Assembly (NCBI RefSeq): GCF_036127095.1
Contig: NZ_CP108006.1
Location: 7,245,501 to 7,309,500 of the forward strand
Reading direction: 5' to 3'
From: Streptomyces sp. NBC_00335
Lineage (GTDB): Bacteria; Actinomycetota; Actinomycetes; Streptomycetales; Streptomycetaceae
Length of the DNA stretch: 64,000 bases
Shown here: in pieces, positions 15,576-23,789 of the stretch
Layout: each line of letters opens with the position of its first letter
Numbering within the stretch: the stretch's first letter is position 1
Made by a program: the position numbers and the translations under genes
Notes under the pieces: model-generated
What the model saw: only the letters and a program-made list of their open reading frames with translations
The model's database searches: none
Told to the model about the DNA's origin: nothing

Positions 15576-15615
15576 CGGGAGCGGGAGCGGAACCAGGAGG
15601 AGCAGGGCCGGGCCG

Positions 15616-16200
15616 TCAGCCGCCCTGGACGCCCGCGCAGATGCGGGCCTCCGGGCTGTCCGGATGCCAGCGCCCGTGCCGGCGGCCCAGCGCGCACACG
15701 TCGGCGGGCCGCACCGGCAGCTCCCGCACCAGCTCGCGCGGCACCTCGCCGCCCTCGGAACGGGGCCGTCCGGGGTGCCCGCCCGGACGCCCGTCGGTGT
15801 GGTCGCGGTGCCCGCTGGGCCGCCGGGGCTCCGGGATGTCCGGAACCGGCGCTGCGGCCGCCGGGGCTCCGCGTGCTCCCGGCCGGCCGTCCTGCGCCGC
15901 CTGCGCGGTAGGGGCCGCGGCCCGCGGGACGGCGGCCCGGCCGGAAGCGGAGGGGGCCGGCCCGGCCGGGTGTCCCGGCCTTGCCTCCACGGCCTCCAGC
16001 GCCTCCAGAGCGGGTGCCCGGACGACCACCGGCGCGGCCCCCGGCCCGCCGCGGGGCTCGTGCCGGGGCGGCGCCCCCGGGGTGCCGGGGGCGGTCGCGG
16101 GCTGCAGGGGAGCCGGGGTCACGTTCACGCAGCCGGAGACGGCCGAGACCGCACAGGCGACGCCGAGCAGCAGCTTTGTCGTGGTTCGGGTTGGATGCAC
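15616..16200 (-). CDS. putative secreted lipoprotein, unknown function
   Basis: This 194-residue protein begins with a signal peptide (KLLLGVACAVSAVSGC) whose lipobox VSGC predicts a lipid-anchored protein. The middle is Pro/Ala/Gly-rich and of low complexity. Only the last 45 residues look like a folded unit: VPRELVRELPVRPADVCALG and then RICAGVQ, with two cysteines that could form a disulfide. The start codon is GTG with a weak ribosome binding site. It converges with the gene upstream. The function is unknown. Confidence 0.65.
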   Translation of the reverse strand: MHPTRTTTKLLLGVACAVSAVSGCVNVTPAPLQPATAPGTPGAPPRHEPRGGPGAAPVVVRAPALEALEAVEARPGHPAGPAPSASGRAAVPRAAAPTAQAAQDGRPGARGAPAAAAPVPDIPEPRRPSGHRDHTDGRPGGHPGRPRSEGGEVPRELVRELPVRPADVCALGRRHGRWHPDSPEARICAGVQGG

Positions 16201-16272
16201 TCACACAACTCTGCTGTGCGAGGACTGTGTTGCGAAAACCCGGAGCCGATATTCACCCCGCACGGGTGACGG

Positions 16273-16797
16273 CTACTCGCCCGTGGCGCCGTCGATGTGC
16301 TCCCGCAGCAGGTCCGCGTGGCCGTTGTGGCGCGCGTACTCCTCGATCATGTGGTTGTAGACCCAGCGCAGGCTGAACACCTCGCCCCGGCGGTGGCTCT
16401 CGGCCTTCGAGGCGAGGTCCAGCGAGCGGCCGGCCGCGGCCTGCCGGGCCAGCTCGATTTCGGTCTGCCACACCCGCTCCGCCTCGGCCCAGGTGTCCTT
16501 GTCGGCGAAGTGGAAGTCCCCGTCCGGGTTCTCGCCGTTGCAGTACAGCTCGGGCAGCTCCTCGTCCAGCATGATCTCCCGGAACCAGTACCGCTCCACC
16601 TCGGCCATGTGCCGCACGAGTCCCAGCAGGCTCAGTGCGGACGGCAGCAGCGGGGTGGTGCGCAGCTGCGCGTCGGACAGGCCCTCGCACTTCCAGGCCA
16701 GGGTGGAGCGGTGGTAGTCGAGCCAGCCGTCGAGCATCTCGCGCTCGTCGGCCGTGGTGGAGGGTTCGGAACGGTGGGATCCGTCACTGATCGTCAT
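16273..16797 (-). CDS. DinB-family protein (mycothiol-transferase-like, DUF664)
   Basis: This protein of 174 residues is a DinB four-helix bundle. The sequence LDGWLDYHRSTLAWKCEGLS at its start and histidines in LVRHMAEVERYW and in YNHMIEEYARHNGHAD fit the metal-binding triad. In actinobacteria this group includes mycothiol-dependent transferases that detoxify electrophiles. I prefer the ATG at 16797, with AGGA eight bases upstream, over the ATG at 16806, whose AGG is directly adjacent. It is divergent from the Gfo/Idh/MocA gene. Confidence 0.9.
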   Translation of the reverse strand: MTISDGSHRSEPSTTADEREMLDGWLDYHRSTLAWKCEGLSDAQLRTTPLLPSALSLLGLVRHMAEVERYWFREIMLDEELPELYCNGENPDGDFHFADKDTWAEAERVWQTEIELARQAAAGRSLDLASKAESHRRGEVFSLRWVYNHMIEEYARHNGHADLLREHIDGATGE

Positions 16798-16879
16798 GGG
16801 CGCCATCCTGGTCGAACTCGGCCGTGGTCACCACCGGTTAGGCTGCGTACTCCCACAAGGAACGAACCTGGAGGTCCCG

Positions 16880-17785
16880 GTGAAGGTCGGCTGTATCGGA
16901 CTCGGCGACATCGCGCAGAAGGCGTACCTGCCCGTCCTGACCACCCGCCCGGGGCTCGAACTGCACCTGCAGACCCGGACCCCGGCCACCCTCGAACGGG
17001 TCGGCGCCCAGCACCGCGTCCCGGCCGAACGCCTGCACACCGACCTCGACTCGCTGCTCGCCCAGAAGCTCGACGCGGCCTTCGTGCACGCCCCGACCGC
17101 CGTCCACCCCGAGATCGTGGAACGGCTGCTGGAAGCGGGCGTGCCGACGTACGTCGACAAGCCGATCGCCTACGAGCTCGCGGAATCGCGCCGCCTGGTC
17201 GAGCTGGCCGAGGAGCGCGGGGTCTCCCTCGCCGTCGGCTTCAACCGCCGCCACGCGCCCGGCTACGCGCAGTGCGCCGACCACGCGCGCGACCTCATCG
17301 TCATGCAGAAGAACCGGGTCGGCCTGCCCGAGGACGTACGGACCTTCGTCCTGGACGACTTCATCCACGTCGTCGACACCCTGCGCTTCCTGCTGCCCGG
17401 CGAGGCCGACCAGGTCGACGTACGGGCCGTGGTGCGGGACGGCCTGATGAGCCAGGTGGTGCTCCAGCTGTCCGGTACGGGCTTCACCGCGCTCGGCATC
17501 ATGAACCGGCTCTCCGGTTCCACGGAGGAGGTGCTGGAGGTCTCCGGGCAGGACACCAAGCGCCAGGTCGTCAACCTCGCGGAGGTCATCGACCACAAGG
17601 GCCAGCCCACGGTCCGGCGGCGCGGGGACTGGGTGCCGGTGGCCCGCCAGCGCGGCATCGAGCAGGTCGTCGACTCCTTCCTGGAGGCCGTCTCCACGGG
17701 CACGACCCTCAGCGCGCGCGACGCGCTGGCCACCCACGAACTGTGCGAGCGGGTGGTGAGGTCCGCGCTGGAGCAGGCGTCCTGA
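16880..17785 (+). CDS. Gfo/Idh/MocA-family oxidoreductase
   Basis: A 301-residue protein with an N-terminal Rossmann fold (VGCIGLGDIAQKAYLPVL) and the family motif VDKPIAYELAESRRLV, in which the lysine is catalytic, followed by a C-terminal beta-sheet domain. It oxidises or reduces a sugar, inositol or related compound with NAD(P). The GTG at 16880 has GGAGG five bases upstream, and the open frame further upstream runs through the divergent DinB gene, so it is not used. The C-terminal domain is short for the family, and no sugar genes lie nearby, so the substrate is open. Confidence 0.88.
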   Translation: MKVGCIGLGDIAQKAYLPVLTTRPGLELHLQTRTPATLERVGAQHRVPAERLHTDLDSLLAQKLDAAFVHAPTAVHPEIVERLLEAGVPTYVDKPIAYELAESRRLVELAEERGVSLAVGFNRRHAPGYAQCADHARDLIVMQKNRVGLPEDVRTFVLDDFIHVVDTLRFLLPGEADQVDVRAVVRDGLMSQVVLQLSGTGFTALGIMNRLSGSTEEVLEVSGQDTKRQVVNLAEVIDHKGQPTVRRRGDWVPVARQRGIEQVVDSFLEAVSTGTTLSARDALATHELCERVVRSALEQAS

Positions 17786-17804
17786 GCGGCCACGACACGG
17801 TCGG

Positions 17805-19394
17805 CTACCCGGTCGGCGCCGGTGGTGTTCCCAGGGGCGCCCCGGCGCGTTTCCCGGGCCGTACGGAGCGGGCGCCCGCGGCCGCGCCGTAGACGGCCAG
17901 GGCGGTCAGCGAGGCGCCCACGGGCCAGTCCCCGAAGCGGACGTACAGGGTCGTGCCCCGCGCGAGCGGGACCTCGTACACCCATGCCGTGCTCGCCGAG
18001 GTGGACAGCGCCGGCCCGATCCGCTCGCCGGACGGGCCGTGCACCGCGCTGATGCCGGTGAGAGCGGAGTGGACCTCGGGCCGGCCGGTCTCGGCGGCGC
18101 GCAGCGCGGACAGCGAGGCGTGCTGGGCCGGTGCCCAGCTGTTCTGGAAGGTGGAAGTCGACGACTGGTCGACGAGCAGTGCGGCGCCCTCGCGGACGAG
18201 GTGGCGGCTCATGTCCGGGAACGCCGACTCGAAGCAGACCAGCGGGCCGAGGCGGACGCCCGGCCGGCCGGGCAGGTCCATCAGGACCGGCGCCTCGCCC
18301 GGAACGCGGTTCTCCGCCGCGGCCTTGCCGACCGAGGTGGCCCAGCCCAGCAGCCCGCGGGCCGGCACGTACTCCCCGAAGGGGACCAGGCGCATCTTGT
18401 CGTACCGGTCACCGGTCGGGCCCCCGGGACCGACGAGCACCGCCGATTTGCGGATCCCGGGCCGGTCGGCGGCCCGCGCGTCCACGTTGACCAGCAGCGG
18501 AGCCCCCACCCGCGCCGACAGGGCGGCGAGCCGCCGGGCCAGGTCCGGGCGGGCCGTCAGGTCCTCGCCGACACTGCTCTCCCCCCACACCACCAGGTCC
18601 GGGCGGAGCCCGGCAGAGGTCCCCGTGGGCCCCTGCCCGGCCAGGGCCCCGGTCAGCTGCTCCCCGAGGGCGAACCGCCGCTCCGCGCCGTCCGGGCCGT
18701 CCTCGACCGGGCCCGGCTGTACGAGGGCCACGCGCAGCACGCCCGAGACCTCCGGGCGGGGCGCCCACAGCCACACCACCCCCGCCAGCACCGCGCAGCC
18801 CGTCACCCCGGCCAGCGCGGGCGTCCGCGCCCCCGGCGCCGTGGCTAGCAGGACCAGCGCGCAGTTCACCGCCACGACCAGCAGGCCGACCAGCCAGACC
18901 CCGCCCACCGAAGCCAGCCGCAGCGCGGGCGCCACCTGCCACTGACTGGCACCGAGCAGCCCCCACGGACCGCCCAGCCCCTGCCAGGACCGGGCCAGCT
19001 CCGACAGCAGCCAGCCCGCCGGTACGAGGACCAGCGCGGCCGCGGCCCGCCCCGGTCCCGGGAGCCCGCCGAGCAGCTCCCGCACCAGCAGCGCCCAGGG
19101 AATCCAGAGCAGGCCCACGAGCGCCGCCACGGCGAAGAGGAACACGTGGAGGCTGGGCAGCAGCCAGTGGTGGACGGCGAAGACGAAGCCGGCGCCGCCG
19201 AGCCAGCCCTCCAGGGCCGCGCGCCGGCCGGTGGGGGCCGACCTCAGCAGCAGGATCCAGGGCACGAGGGCGACGTAGGCGAACCACCACAGCGAGGGGG
19301 CCGGGAAGGCGAGGCAGGGCAGGGCCCCCGCGACGACCGCTGCCGGCGCACGCCACCACGGGACCCGCTTCGAGACCGTCGAGACCGTCAGCAC
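17805..19394 (-). CDS. lnt: apolipoprotein N-acyltransferase
   Basis: The protein has about 529 residues: six or so N-terminal membrane helices, then a nitrilase-like domain outside the membrane. The catalytic triad is visible as Glu in VVWGES, Lys in KMRLVPFGEYVP and Cys in LVCFESAF. The enzyme adds the third acyl chain to lipoproteins. I choose the GTG at 19394, with GGAGG exactly six bases upstream. The frame is open to 19538, but that extension encodes a Gly/Arg/Thr repeat from a tandem DNA repeat and lacks support. The lipoproteins encoded nearby (solute-binding protein, the Ala/Pro-rich one) are potential substrates. Confidence 0.9.
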   Translation of the reverse strand: MLTVSTVSKRVPWWRAPAAVVAGALPCLAFPAPSLWWFAYVALVPWILLLRSAPTGRRAALEGWLGGAGFVFAVHHWLLPSLHVFLFAVAALVGLLWIPWALLVRELLGGLPGPGRAAAALVLVPAGWLLSELARSWQGLGGPWGLLGASQWQVAPALRLASVGGVWLVGLLVVAVNCALVLLATAPGARTPALAGVTGCAVLAGVVWLWAPRPEVSGVLRVALVQPGPVEDGPDGAERRFALGEQLTGALAGQGPTGTSAGLRPDLVVWGESSVGEDLTARPDLARRLAALSARVGAPLLVNVDARAADRPGIRKSAVLVGPGGPTGDRYDKMRLVPFGEYVPARGLLGWATSVGKAAAENRVPGEAPVLMDLPGRPGVRLGPLVCFESAFPDMSRHLVREGAALLVDQSSTSTFQNSWAPAQHASLSALRAAETGRPEVHSALTGISAVHGPSGERIGPALSTSASTAWVYEVPLARGTTLYVRFGDWPVGASLTALAVYGAAAGARSVRPGKRAGAPLGTPPAPTG

Positions 19395-19491
19395 CCTGGG
19401 CCTCCGCTTCCAGTGTGGAACAGCCCTGCCCGTGGAACCAGCCGCTTGTGGAACCAGCTGTCCGTGAACCGGTTGTCCGCCGGGTGAACCA

Positions 19492-19536
19492 CCTGTACGT
19501 CCGGCACCTGTCCGTCCGGCACCCGTCCGTCCGGCC
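19492..19536. repeat. three tandem 15-bp units upstream of lnt
   Basis: Three copies of the unit CCTGTCCGTCCGGCA with small changes, followed on the lnt side by several loose copies of GTGGAACCAGC (about 19420-19470). They lie in the leader of lnt between the NTF2-like gene and the chosen start. Confidence 0.85.
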
Positions 19537-19553
19537 ATCTGCCCGTCGAACCG

Positions 19554-20033
19554 TCAGAACGACATGTGCCGCCACTTCTCGTGGACGGTCACCCGCGAGA
19601 GCCGCCAGCCGGACCGGGCGGTACGGGTGACGGCGAAGGTGTAGCGGCCCGCCGCGACGAAGTTGGGCGCGGTGACGGCGGGGCCGCCCTCGTCGGGCTC
19701 CTCCCCGGCCAGCCGCATGGGATTGAGGAAGTCGGCCCGGACCTCCGCCGTGTCACCGGGGGAACCGCCCTCGTCCGGGATCCGGATCAGCCGGTTGACG
19801 ATGAGGTGCTGGCGCACCGGGAACAGCTTCATCGTCTCCGCGAGCCAGTCCGCGACCTCCCCGGCGGGGCCCTCGATCCCGCCGGCCGAGGCGTAGTCGG
19901 CCCGCCCGCCCGGGGCGAACAGGGCGCGGTACGCGTCCCAGTCGCCGTCGTCCACGGCGATGGCGTACCCCGTGACCAGCTCGTCGATCGCCAGCCGGTC
20001 CATCAAGCCCGCAAGGTCCACACGCTGCGTCAT
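19554..20033 (-). CDS. NTF2-like (SnoaL-type) protein
   Basis: A protein of 159 residues with the NTF2-like cone fold: an N-terminal helix pair (LMDRLAIDELVTGYAIAVDDGDWDAYRALF), then APGGRADYASAGGIEG, and C-terminal strands ending in SRVTVHEKW. Members are dehydratases, cyclases or simple ligand binders; the D-W-D-A-Y stretch and the YR-LF turn are typical of the SnoaL_4 subgroup. The pathway is unknown. It is read toward lnt on the same strand, so the two could share a transcript through the repeat-rich gap. Confidence 0.85.
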   Translation of the reverse strand: MTQRVDLAGLMDRLAIDELVTGYAIAVDDGDWDAYRALFAPGGRADYASAGGIEGPAGEVADWLAETMKLFPVRQHLIVNRLIRIPDEGGSPGDTAEVRADFLNPMRLAGEEPDEGGPAVTAPNFVAAGRYTFAVTRTARSGWRLSRVTVHEKWRHMSF

Positions 20034-20102
20034 CGGGTCAGTGTGCGGGCGCGGGGCGCGGAGGCCAAGGGGCGTGCGGGGACCGGATCTTCCGGCCCCG
20101 CG

Positions 20103-20279
20103 TCAGTGACCGGAACGCGCCTCCCGGGGACGGACCACCACGAGGTAGGCGTCGCTGGCCAGATCCATCACCACCTCCGCGGGCACGCCCTCGCGCGTCC
20201 GCTGCGCCGCGTACTCCTCGGCCGGCCAACTTCCCCTCGGACTTCCGGCCGGAAACCGCTCCAGCACCACTCGACCCAT
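20103..20279 (-). CDS. small conserved-looking protein of 58 residues
   Basis: A short frame beginning ATG with a G-rich stretch (CAGGGGGTGTCCC) directly upstream. The product begins MGRVVLERFPAGSPRGSWPA, continues with EEYAAQRTREGVPAEVVMDL, and ends with LVVVRPREARSGH. The codon bias fits a real gene, with G or C at nearly every third position, and the sequence has the character of a small soluble alpha/beta protein. I do not know its function. It is downstream of the native uppP 3' end and its terminator. Confidence 0.6.
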   Translation of the reverse strand: MGRVVLERFPAGSPRGSWPAEEYAAQRTREGVPAEVVMDLASDAYLVVVRPREARSGH

Positions 20280-20326
20280 GGGACACCCCCTGCTGTTCGT
20301 CTTCAGGTCTCTTCAGCACAACGACG

Positions 20327-20362
20327 CGAAGGCCGCCCGGGAACGTTCCCGAACGGCCTTCG
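20327..20362 (-). terminator. native uppP terminator (left of the element)
   Basis: CGAAGGCCG pairs with CGGCCTTCG around a second palindrome CGGGAACGTTCCCG. It lies about 50 bp past the stop codon of the truncated uppP copy, where a terminator of the original gene would be expected. Confidence 0.8.
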
Positions 20363-20411
20363 ATTCACGCGGAGCGGTGACGTGCGCCACGTTCTTTGCG
20401 GAAGACGGGCC

Positions 20412-20543
20412 CTAGCCCGCCGACTCGCCGGCGTGGGGGCTGAGGACGCCCCTGCCGATCAGGATGACCAGCAGGATGCCGAGCAGGACCCGGTAGATCA
20501 CGAACGGCATGAAGCTCTTGCTGGAGATGAACGTCATGAACCA
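20412..20543 (-). pseudogene. uppP: displaced 3' end of uppP (43 codons)
   Basis: The minus strand encodes WFMTFISSKSFMPFVIYRVL and continues to SPHAGESAG and a stop. It matches the C-terminus of the intact UppP encoded at 43652-44530, which has WFMKF at the start and ESGG at the end. The identity ends abruptly at the Trp codon; further to the right the sequence is unrelated. There is no start codon, so it is not expressed as a protein. Its last residues differ from the intact copy (VILIGRG against FVLVGAG), showing that the two 3' ends came from different sources: this one is probably the original chromosomal end and the other came with the element. Confidence 0.92.
20479..20532. repeat. left attachment site (attL-like), 54-bp exact repeat in uppP
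   Basis: The 54 bases from CCGAGCAGGACCCGGTAGAT to GCTGGAGATGAAC are identical to 43719-43772. With two mismatches the match extends over 73 bp (20471-20543). This is the expected remnant of site-specific recombination within uppP. Confidence 0.85.
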
Positions 20544-20704
20544 GTTCAAGCGTCGAGGTCCTGAGCGGCTTTGAGCTGCTGTTTCCACCACTCTTCAAGA
20601 TCGAATCAGAGAGCAGTGGGAGATGGCACCCTGCAGTGCTCTCCCTCGCTGGCCACGAAGCGCAGCGACCTGGTTTGCAGCGAATCGGCAATCTCCTGCT
20701 CCAT

Positions 20705-20815
20705 GGTCAGTGCCGATGAGGCGGTTGCCGAGCTGGCGCAGGGCGGGGTTGTAGTCCAGGTCCCGGGCTCGTTGCTTGTCGTAGTAGCGGCGGGCGCCGG
20801 GCGAGATCTGCAGCG
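20705..20815 (-). pseudogene. IS110-family transposase C-terminal scrap
   Basis: The minus strand encodes ISPGARRYYDKQRARDLDYN followed by PALRQLGNRLIG, the conserved C-terminal region of IS110-type transposases. Both sides are lost; the RuvC-like catalytic half is absent. It is a dead fragment at the left end of the element. Confidence 0.7.
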
Positions 20816-20826
20816 TGCAGATCGGA

Positions 20827-21500
20827 GAAGTAACCGGGACGGACCCGGCCGCCCTGGCCGTGTTCATCGGTAACCAGAGGACCGGGCACCGCATCCCGCA
20901 CCGGCTGGCCTGCAGAGCTCTCGGGGTGTCGGAGTCCTGGTTCTACAAGTGGCGCGACAAGCGCCACCGTGCGTGAGGTCCGGCGCGGACAGATGGCCGA
21001 CGTGGTCCGGCAGATCTTCGAGGACTCCGGCGGCACCTACGGTTCCCCGAAGGTCTGGCGTCTCCTGGTCCGCGCCGGCTGGAGGGTCTCGGTGAACACC
21101 GTCGCCCGTCTGATGGCCGAGCTCGGGCTGGCGGGGCGGAAGGTGCGCCGACGGCGCGGGCTGACCCGGCCCGGCAAACGGCCGGCGGCCCCGGACTTCG
21201 TGCGGCGGGACTTCACCGCGGACGCCCCGGACCAGGTGTGGTGCGGCGACATGACCGAGATCACCACCGGTGAGGGCAAGCTCTACCTCGTCACCGTCAT
21301 CGACCTGTTCTCGCGCCGGCTGCTCGGCTACGCGATGGGCGCACACCATGACGCTGACCTGGTCGTGGCGTCCTTGAACATGGCCGCGGCCACCCGCGGC
21401 GGTGACGTGAAGGACGTGATCTTCCACAGCGACCGAGGCGGCGAGTACGGCTCCCGGCGCTTCCGGCGGTCCTCCGCGACCACCGGGCACCCAGCCATGC
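20827..21500 (+). pseudogene. IS3-family transposase OrfB, frameshifted and truncated
   Basis: The first part encodes HRIPHRLACRALGVSESWFY and KWRDK and stops; a second frame continues with YGSPKVWRLLVRAGWRVSVN, DQVWCGDMTEI and VIFHSDRGGEYGS. These are the HTH-like N-terminus and the first two aspartates of the IS3 DDE integrase core. The region with the catalytic glutamate is missing after about 21500. At least one frameshift and a 3' deletion make it inactive. The OrfA half is not present upstream; the fragment begins directly after an IS110 scrap. Confidence 0.88.
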
Positions 21501-21625
21501 CCACACCCACCCTGACCTGCTGTTATTTACGCGTCAGAGTCGCTCAGCGCTGGACACTGCGCGCCGCGACACACGGACAACCTTGATCCCGTCGGCGCTC
21601 GCCGGCCCCTCACCAGGAGATGACC

Positions 21626-21710
21626 ATGCCTCGCGCTGCCCGCTTCGCCGCCACGTACGCCCTGCTCACCGGCGCCCACGAGGTCGGCGACTACATCGTT
21701 ATCGCGTCAA
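21626..21710 (+). pseudogene. 5' scrap of a small membrane-protein gene
   Basis: An ATG with AGGAG six bases upstream opens a frame reading PRAARFAATYALLTGAHEVG followed by DYIV. This resembles the N-terminus of small membrane proteins seen in actinomycete integrative elements (a hydrophobic helix with A-H-x-x-x-D). After about 25 codons the similarity ends and the frame runs into unrelated sequence. The assignment is tentative. Confidence 0.35.
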
Positions 21711-21793
21711 ACAACGTGTCCACCATGCAGAAGGCTCGGTGTCGTGAACCGGCCGGGCTCGACACACCCGACAGGGGACCCGTTGCAGGCCCG

Positions 21794-21826
21794 GTTCGGG
21801 AAGCCGGCGGGTCCGGCTTCCCGAAC
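21794..21826. terminator. perfect 14-bp hairpin
   Basis: GTTCGGGAAGCCGG and CCGGCTTCCCGAAC enclose a 5-base loop. It lies downstream of the minus-strand lipoprotein pseudogene, about 57 bp past its stop, and was probably its terminator. Confidence 0.85.
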
Positions 21827-21882
21827 GCAGAGCTATCGTCGACAGACACGGGCCTCTGCCTAGGTTCCGGCTCCGGCAGGCG

Positions 21883-22485
21883 TTACTCGACTTCCTCGAA
21901 GTTGTAGCTGGAGCTATTGCTGTCGATCTTGATCCGCACAGTCCGGTAGCCCGGCTTGCCGTTTTTGGCGTGCTTGCCCCAGTGCTGGCATGTGAAGCCG
22001 GTGTCGCCCCGTACCTCTCATTGATCATCTGGTAGATGAGCTTGTCGACCAGGAGCGCCTTTTTGGGCTCCTTGGTGTACGAGATGATGCTGCTGCCCGC
22101 GGTGTAGCTGTCGCTGATCTTGACGTCGTAGGGGATCTCGCCCCCGCGTATGTCACCATGCACTGGCTGACCGCACCGGCCTTCTGCGTCACGCCGGCGG
22201 GGTGAGTGGTGCTGGTCTTACCGGCGACCTTGGCGGTGCTGAGCACGTCCTCGCGCAGCGCGTGCTCCACCTTCTTCACGAAGGGAGCGCCGAGATCGGG
22301 GGCCGGGGTGACCCGGAGCGCGTCGCCGCACGCATGTACACGTCCGGCTGAGGGCCGGCGATGGCGACCGGCAGGGCCTTTGCCGCGTCGTCGCTGCCGC
22401 CGCCCTGGGCGGTTTCCGAAGCGCCGCAGCCCGCGCTGAGTAGGGTCACCGCGGCCACGCCGGTCAGAACTCTGGGGAATCGCAT
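21883..22485 (-). pseudogene. lipoprotein gene with at least three frameshifts
   Basis: The gene starts at the ATG at 22485 with a clear signal and lipobox (VLTGVAAVTLLSAGC). Homogeneous coding sequence then jumps frame three times: after PQPDVYM, after SQCMVTY, and after MINERYG. Joined together, the pieces read as one secreted protein of about 200 residues that includes APFVKKVEHALREDVLSTAK, PYDVKISDSYTAGSSI and RTVRIKIDSNSSSYNFEEVE before the stop. I do not recognise the family. The frameshifts are single-base events; real decay and sequencing error are both possible. It lies on the same strand as the RHS cassette and downstream of it. Confidence 0.7.
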
Positions 22486-22759
22486 AAGAGGAACGTAAAC
22501 ACCCCGACCGGCGGGCCGTGCCCGGGGTCCGGCACCGGTCCACGCCCGACGCCCCCGCGAGCGACCGCGCCGACACGTGTACGGCTCCCGAGAGAACCGC
22601 GCCCGCGCGGACTCGGGACCAAGGCGCCCCTTCCACCGGTTGGGATTTCGTAGCCGGTGGCGTCGAGTGCCGTCCCGGTACAGCGCCCGCCTTGGGCGGG
22701 TGGATTGGGCCGATGCGCAGGCGGGCCCGGGCTCGCCGGTGACCGGGCCGGTCGGGCCG

Positions 22760-23165
22760 CGGCGTTGGGCGACGGTGCGCCAGGCCGTACCGTCGCCGGA
22801 GACCTGGATGGCGTGCTCCTTGCCGTAGGCGACCTCCCAGGCGAGCCTCACGGTGTCGATGCTTCGGGCGGAACCCAAGGTCGACGTTGAGTCACTGGTC
22901 GTTGCTATAGGCGCTGGTCCAGCGCGTGGTGGGATCCCCGTCGAATTCGTTGACCACGGCGAGGAAGGCCGTCTCGGTGGACGACGCGGTCGCGGTTCGG
23001 CCGTAGGCGAGGTCGGCCGAGTCGGGGGCGGGCTTGGACGCGCGGCCGAACGAAACTCGTCCGCCGTGCGGAGCAGGGCGTGCTGCACGGTGGGTTGGCT
23101 GTACGAGGAGAGTTGGGTCGGGACTGGAGCGGTGACGGCCGACTGCAGTTCCTGGTCGACGTGGG
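22760..23165 (-). pseudogene. discoidin (F5/8 type C) domain fragment
   Basis: Two frames on the minus strand together give a carbohydrate-binding discoidin domain: LAYGRTATASSTETAFLAVV, FDGDPTTRWTSAYSNDQ, then after a frame change LGSARSIDTVRLAWEVAYGK and IQVSGDGTAWRTVA. The block lacks a start and is broken by a frameshift near 22885. It is probably the tail of a larger secreted glycosidase or adhesin. It sits between the lipoprotein pseudogene and the candidate immunity gene. Confidence 0.7.
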
Positions 23166-23265
23166 CCGTAGGCCGGTAGTGCCCCCCCGGGTAGCGGCAC
23201 CGTGCCGCTGGAACCGCGAGGCCCGGATACCGCCCGCCGGTCTTCGACGCGGACGTGCACACCTG

Positions 23266-23685
23266 TCACCATTCGCCGATGTCGAAGTTGGCCGCGACGG
23301 GCATGACATTGTCGTCGAACACAAGGACCAGGTAGGTGCCGAAGCCGACCAGTTGATCGTAGAGACGCTCGGCGAGCTGATAGGTCTCCACCGTGTCGGA
23401 CCGGGACCGGGCGGTCAGCATGGCCGGAACGGATTCGAGGGGAGGACCAGGATCCGGCTCGCCCACGTACAAGCTCACGGTCACATCGTCGCTCTGGAAG
23501 CCGTAAAGGCGGCCGCCGTCTTCCTGGGTGACGCCGGGGGCCTGCCCGAGGGCCACGTCCAGGATGCCCCCGACGTCCTGCCAAAGCCGGTCTCCGAAGC
23601 CGGTGGTGTCCCACGGCCCGGCGGTGGGGCCGACCCGGAACTCGAAGTCCCGATCGCCACCACCGTGCTTCTCAAAGTCTGTCAT
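23266..23685 (-). CDS. candidate immunity protein of the RHS toxin
   Basis: An intact frame of 139-141 residues (the ATG at 23691 or the one at 23685, both behind GAGAG). It is acidic, soluble and without signal peptide: MTDFEKHGGGDRDFEFRVG at the start, DVGGILDVALGQAPGV in the middle, and VLVFDDNVMPVAANFDIGEW at the end. I do not recognise a named family. Its position, size and charge fit an immunity gene: it follows the RHS gene by 98 bp on the same strand, directly after the variable toxin tip, and is intact among broken neighbours. This role is inferred from the layout of polymorphic toxin loci. Confidence 0.65.
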   Translation of the reverse strand: MTDFEKHGGGDRDFEFRVGPTAGPWDTTGFGDRLWQDVGGILDVALGQAPGVTQEDGGRLYGFQSDDVTVSLYVGEPDPGPPLESVPAMLTARSRSDTVETYQLAERLYDQLVGFGTYLVLVFDDNVMPVAANFDIGEW

Positions 23686-23789
23686 GCGCATCTCTCGCTC
23701 TCTGTCTCGCCGTCTGCCTCGGAAGTATCCACGTGAACGATCGGCGGGGTGCCGGGAGTCCCGGCACCCCGCCGACAGGAGCCACGTGC

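Noticed and set aside
19395..19538. N-terminal extension of Lnt up to 19538
   Set aside because: The extension consists of repeat-encoded Gly/Arg/Thr residues and lacks a ribosome binding site, whereas the GTG at 19394 has GGAGG at ideal distance.
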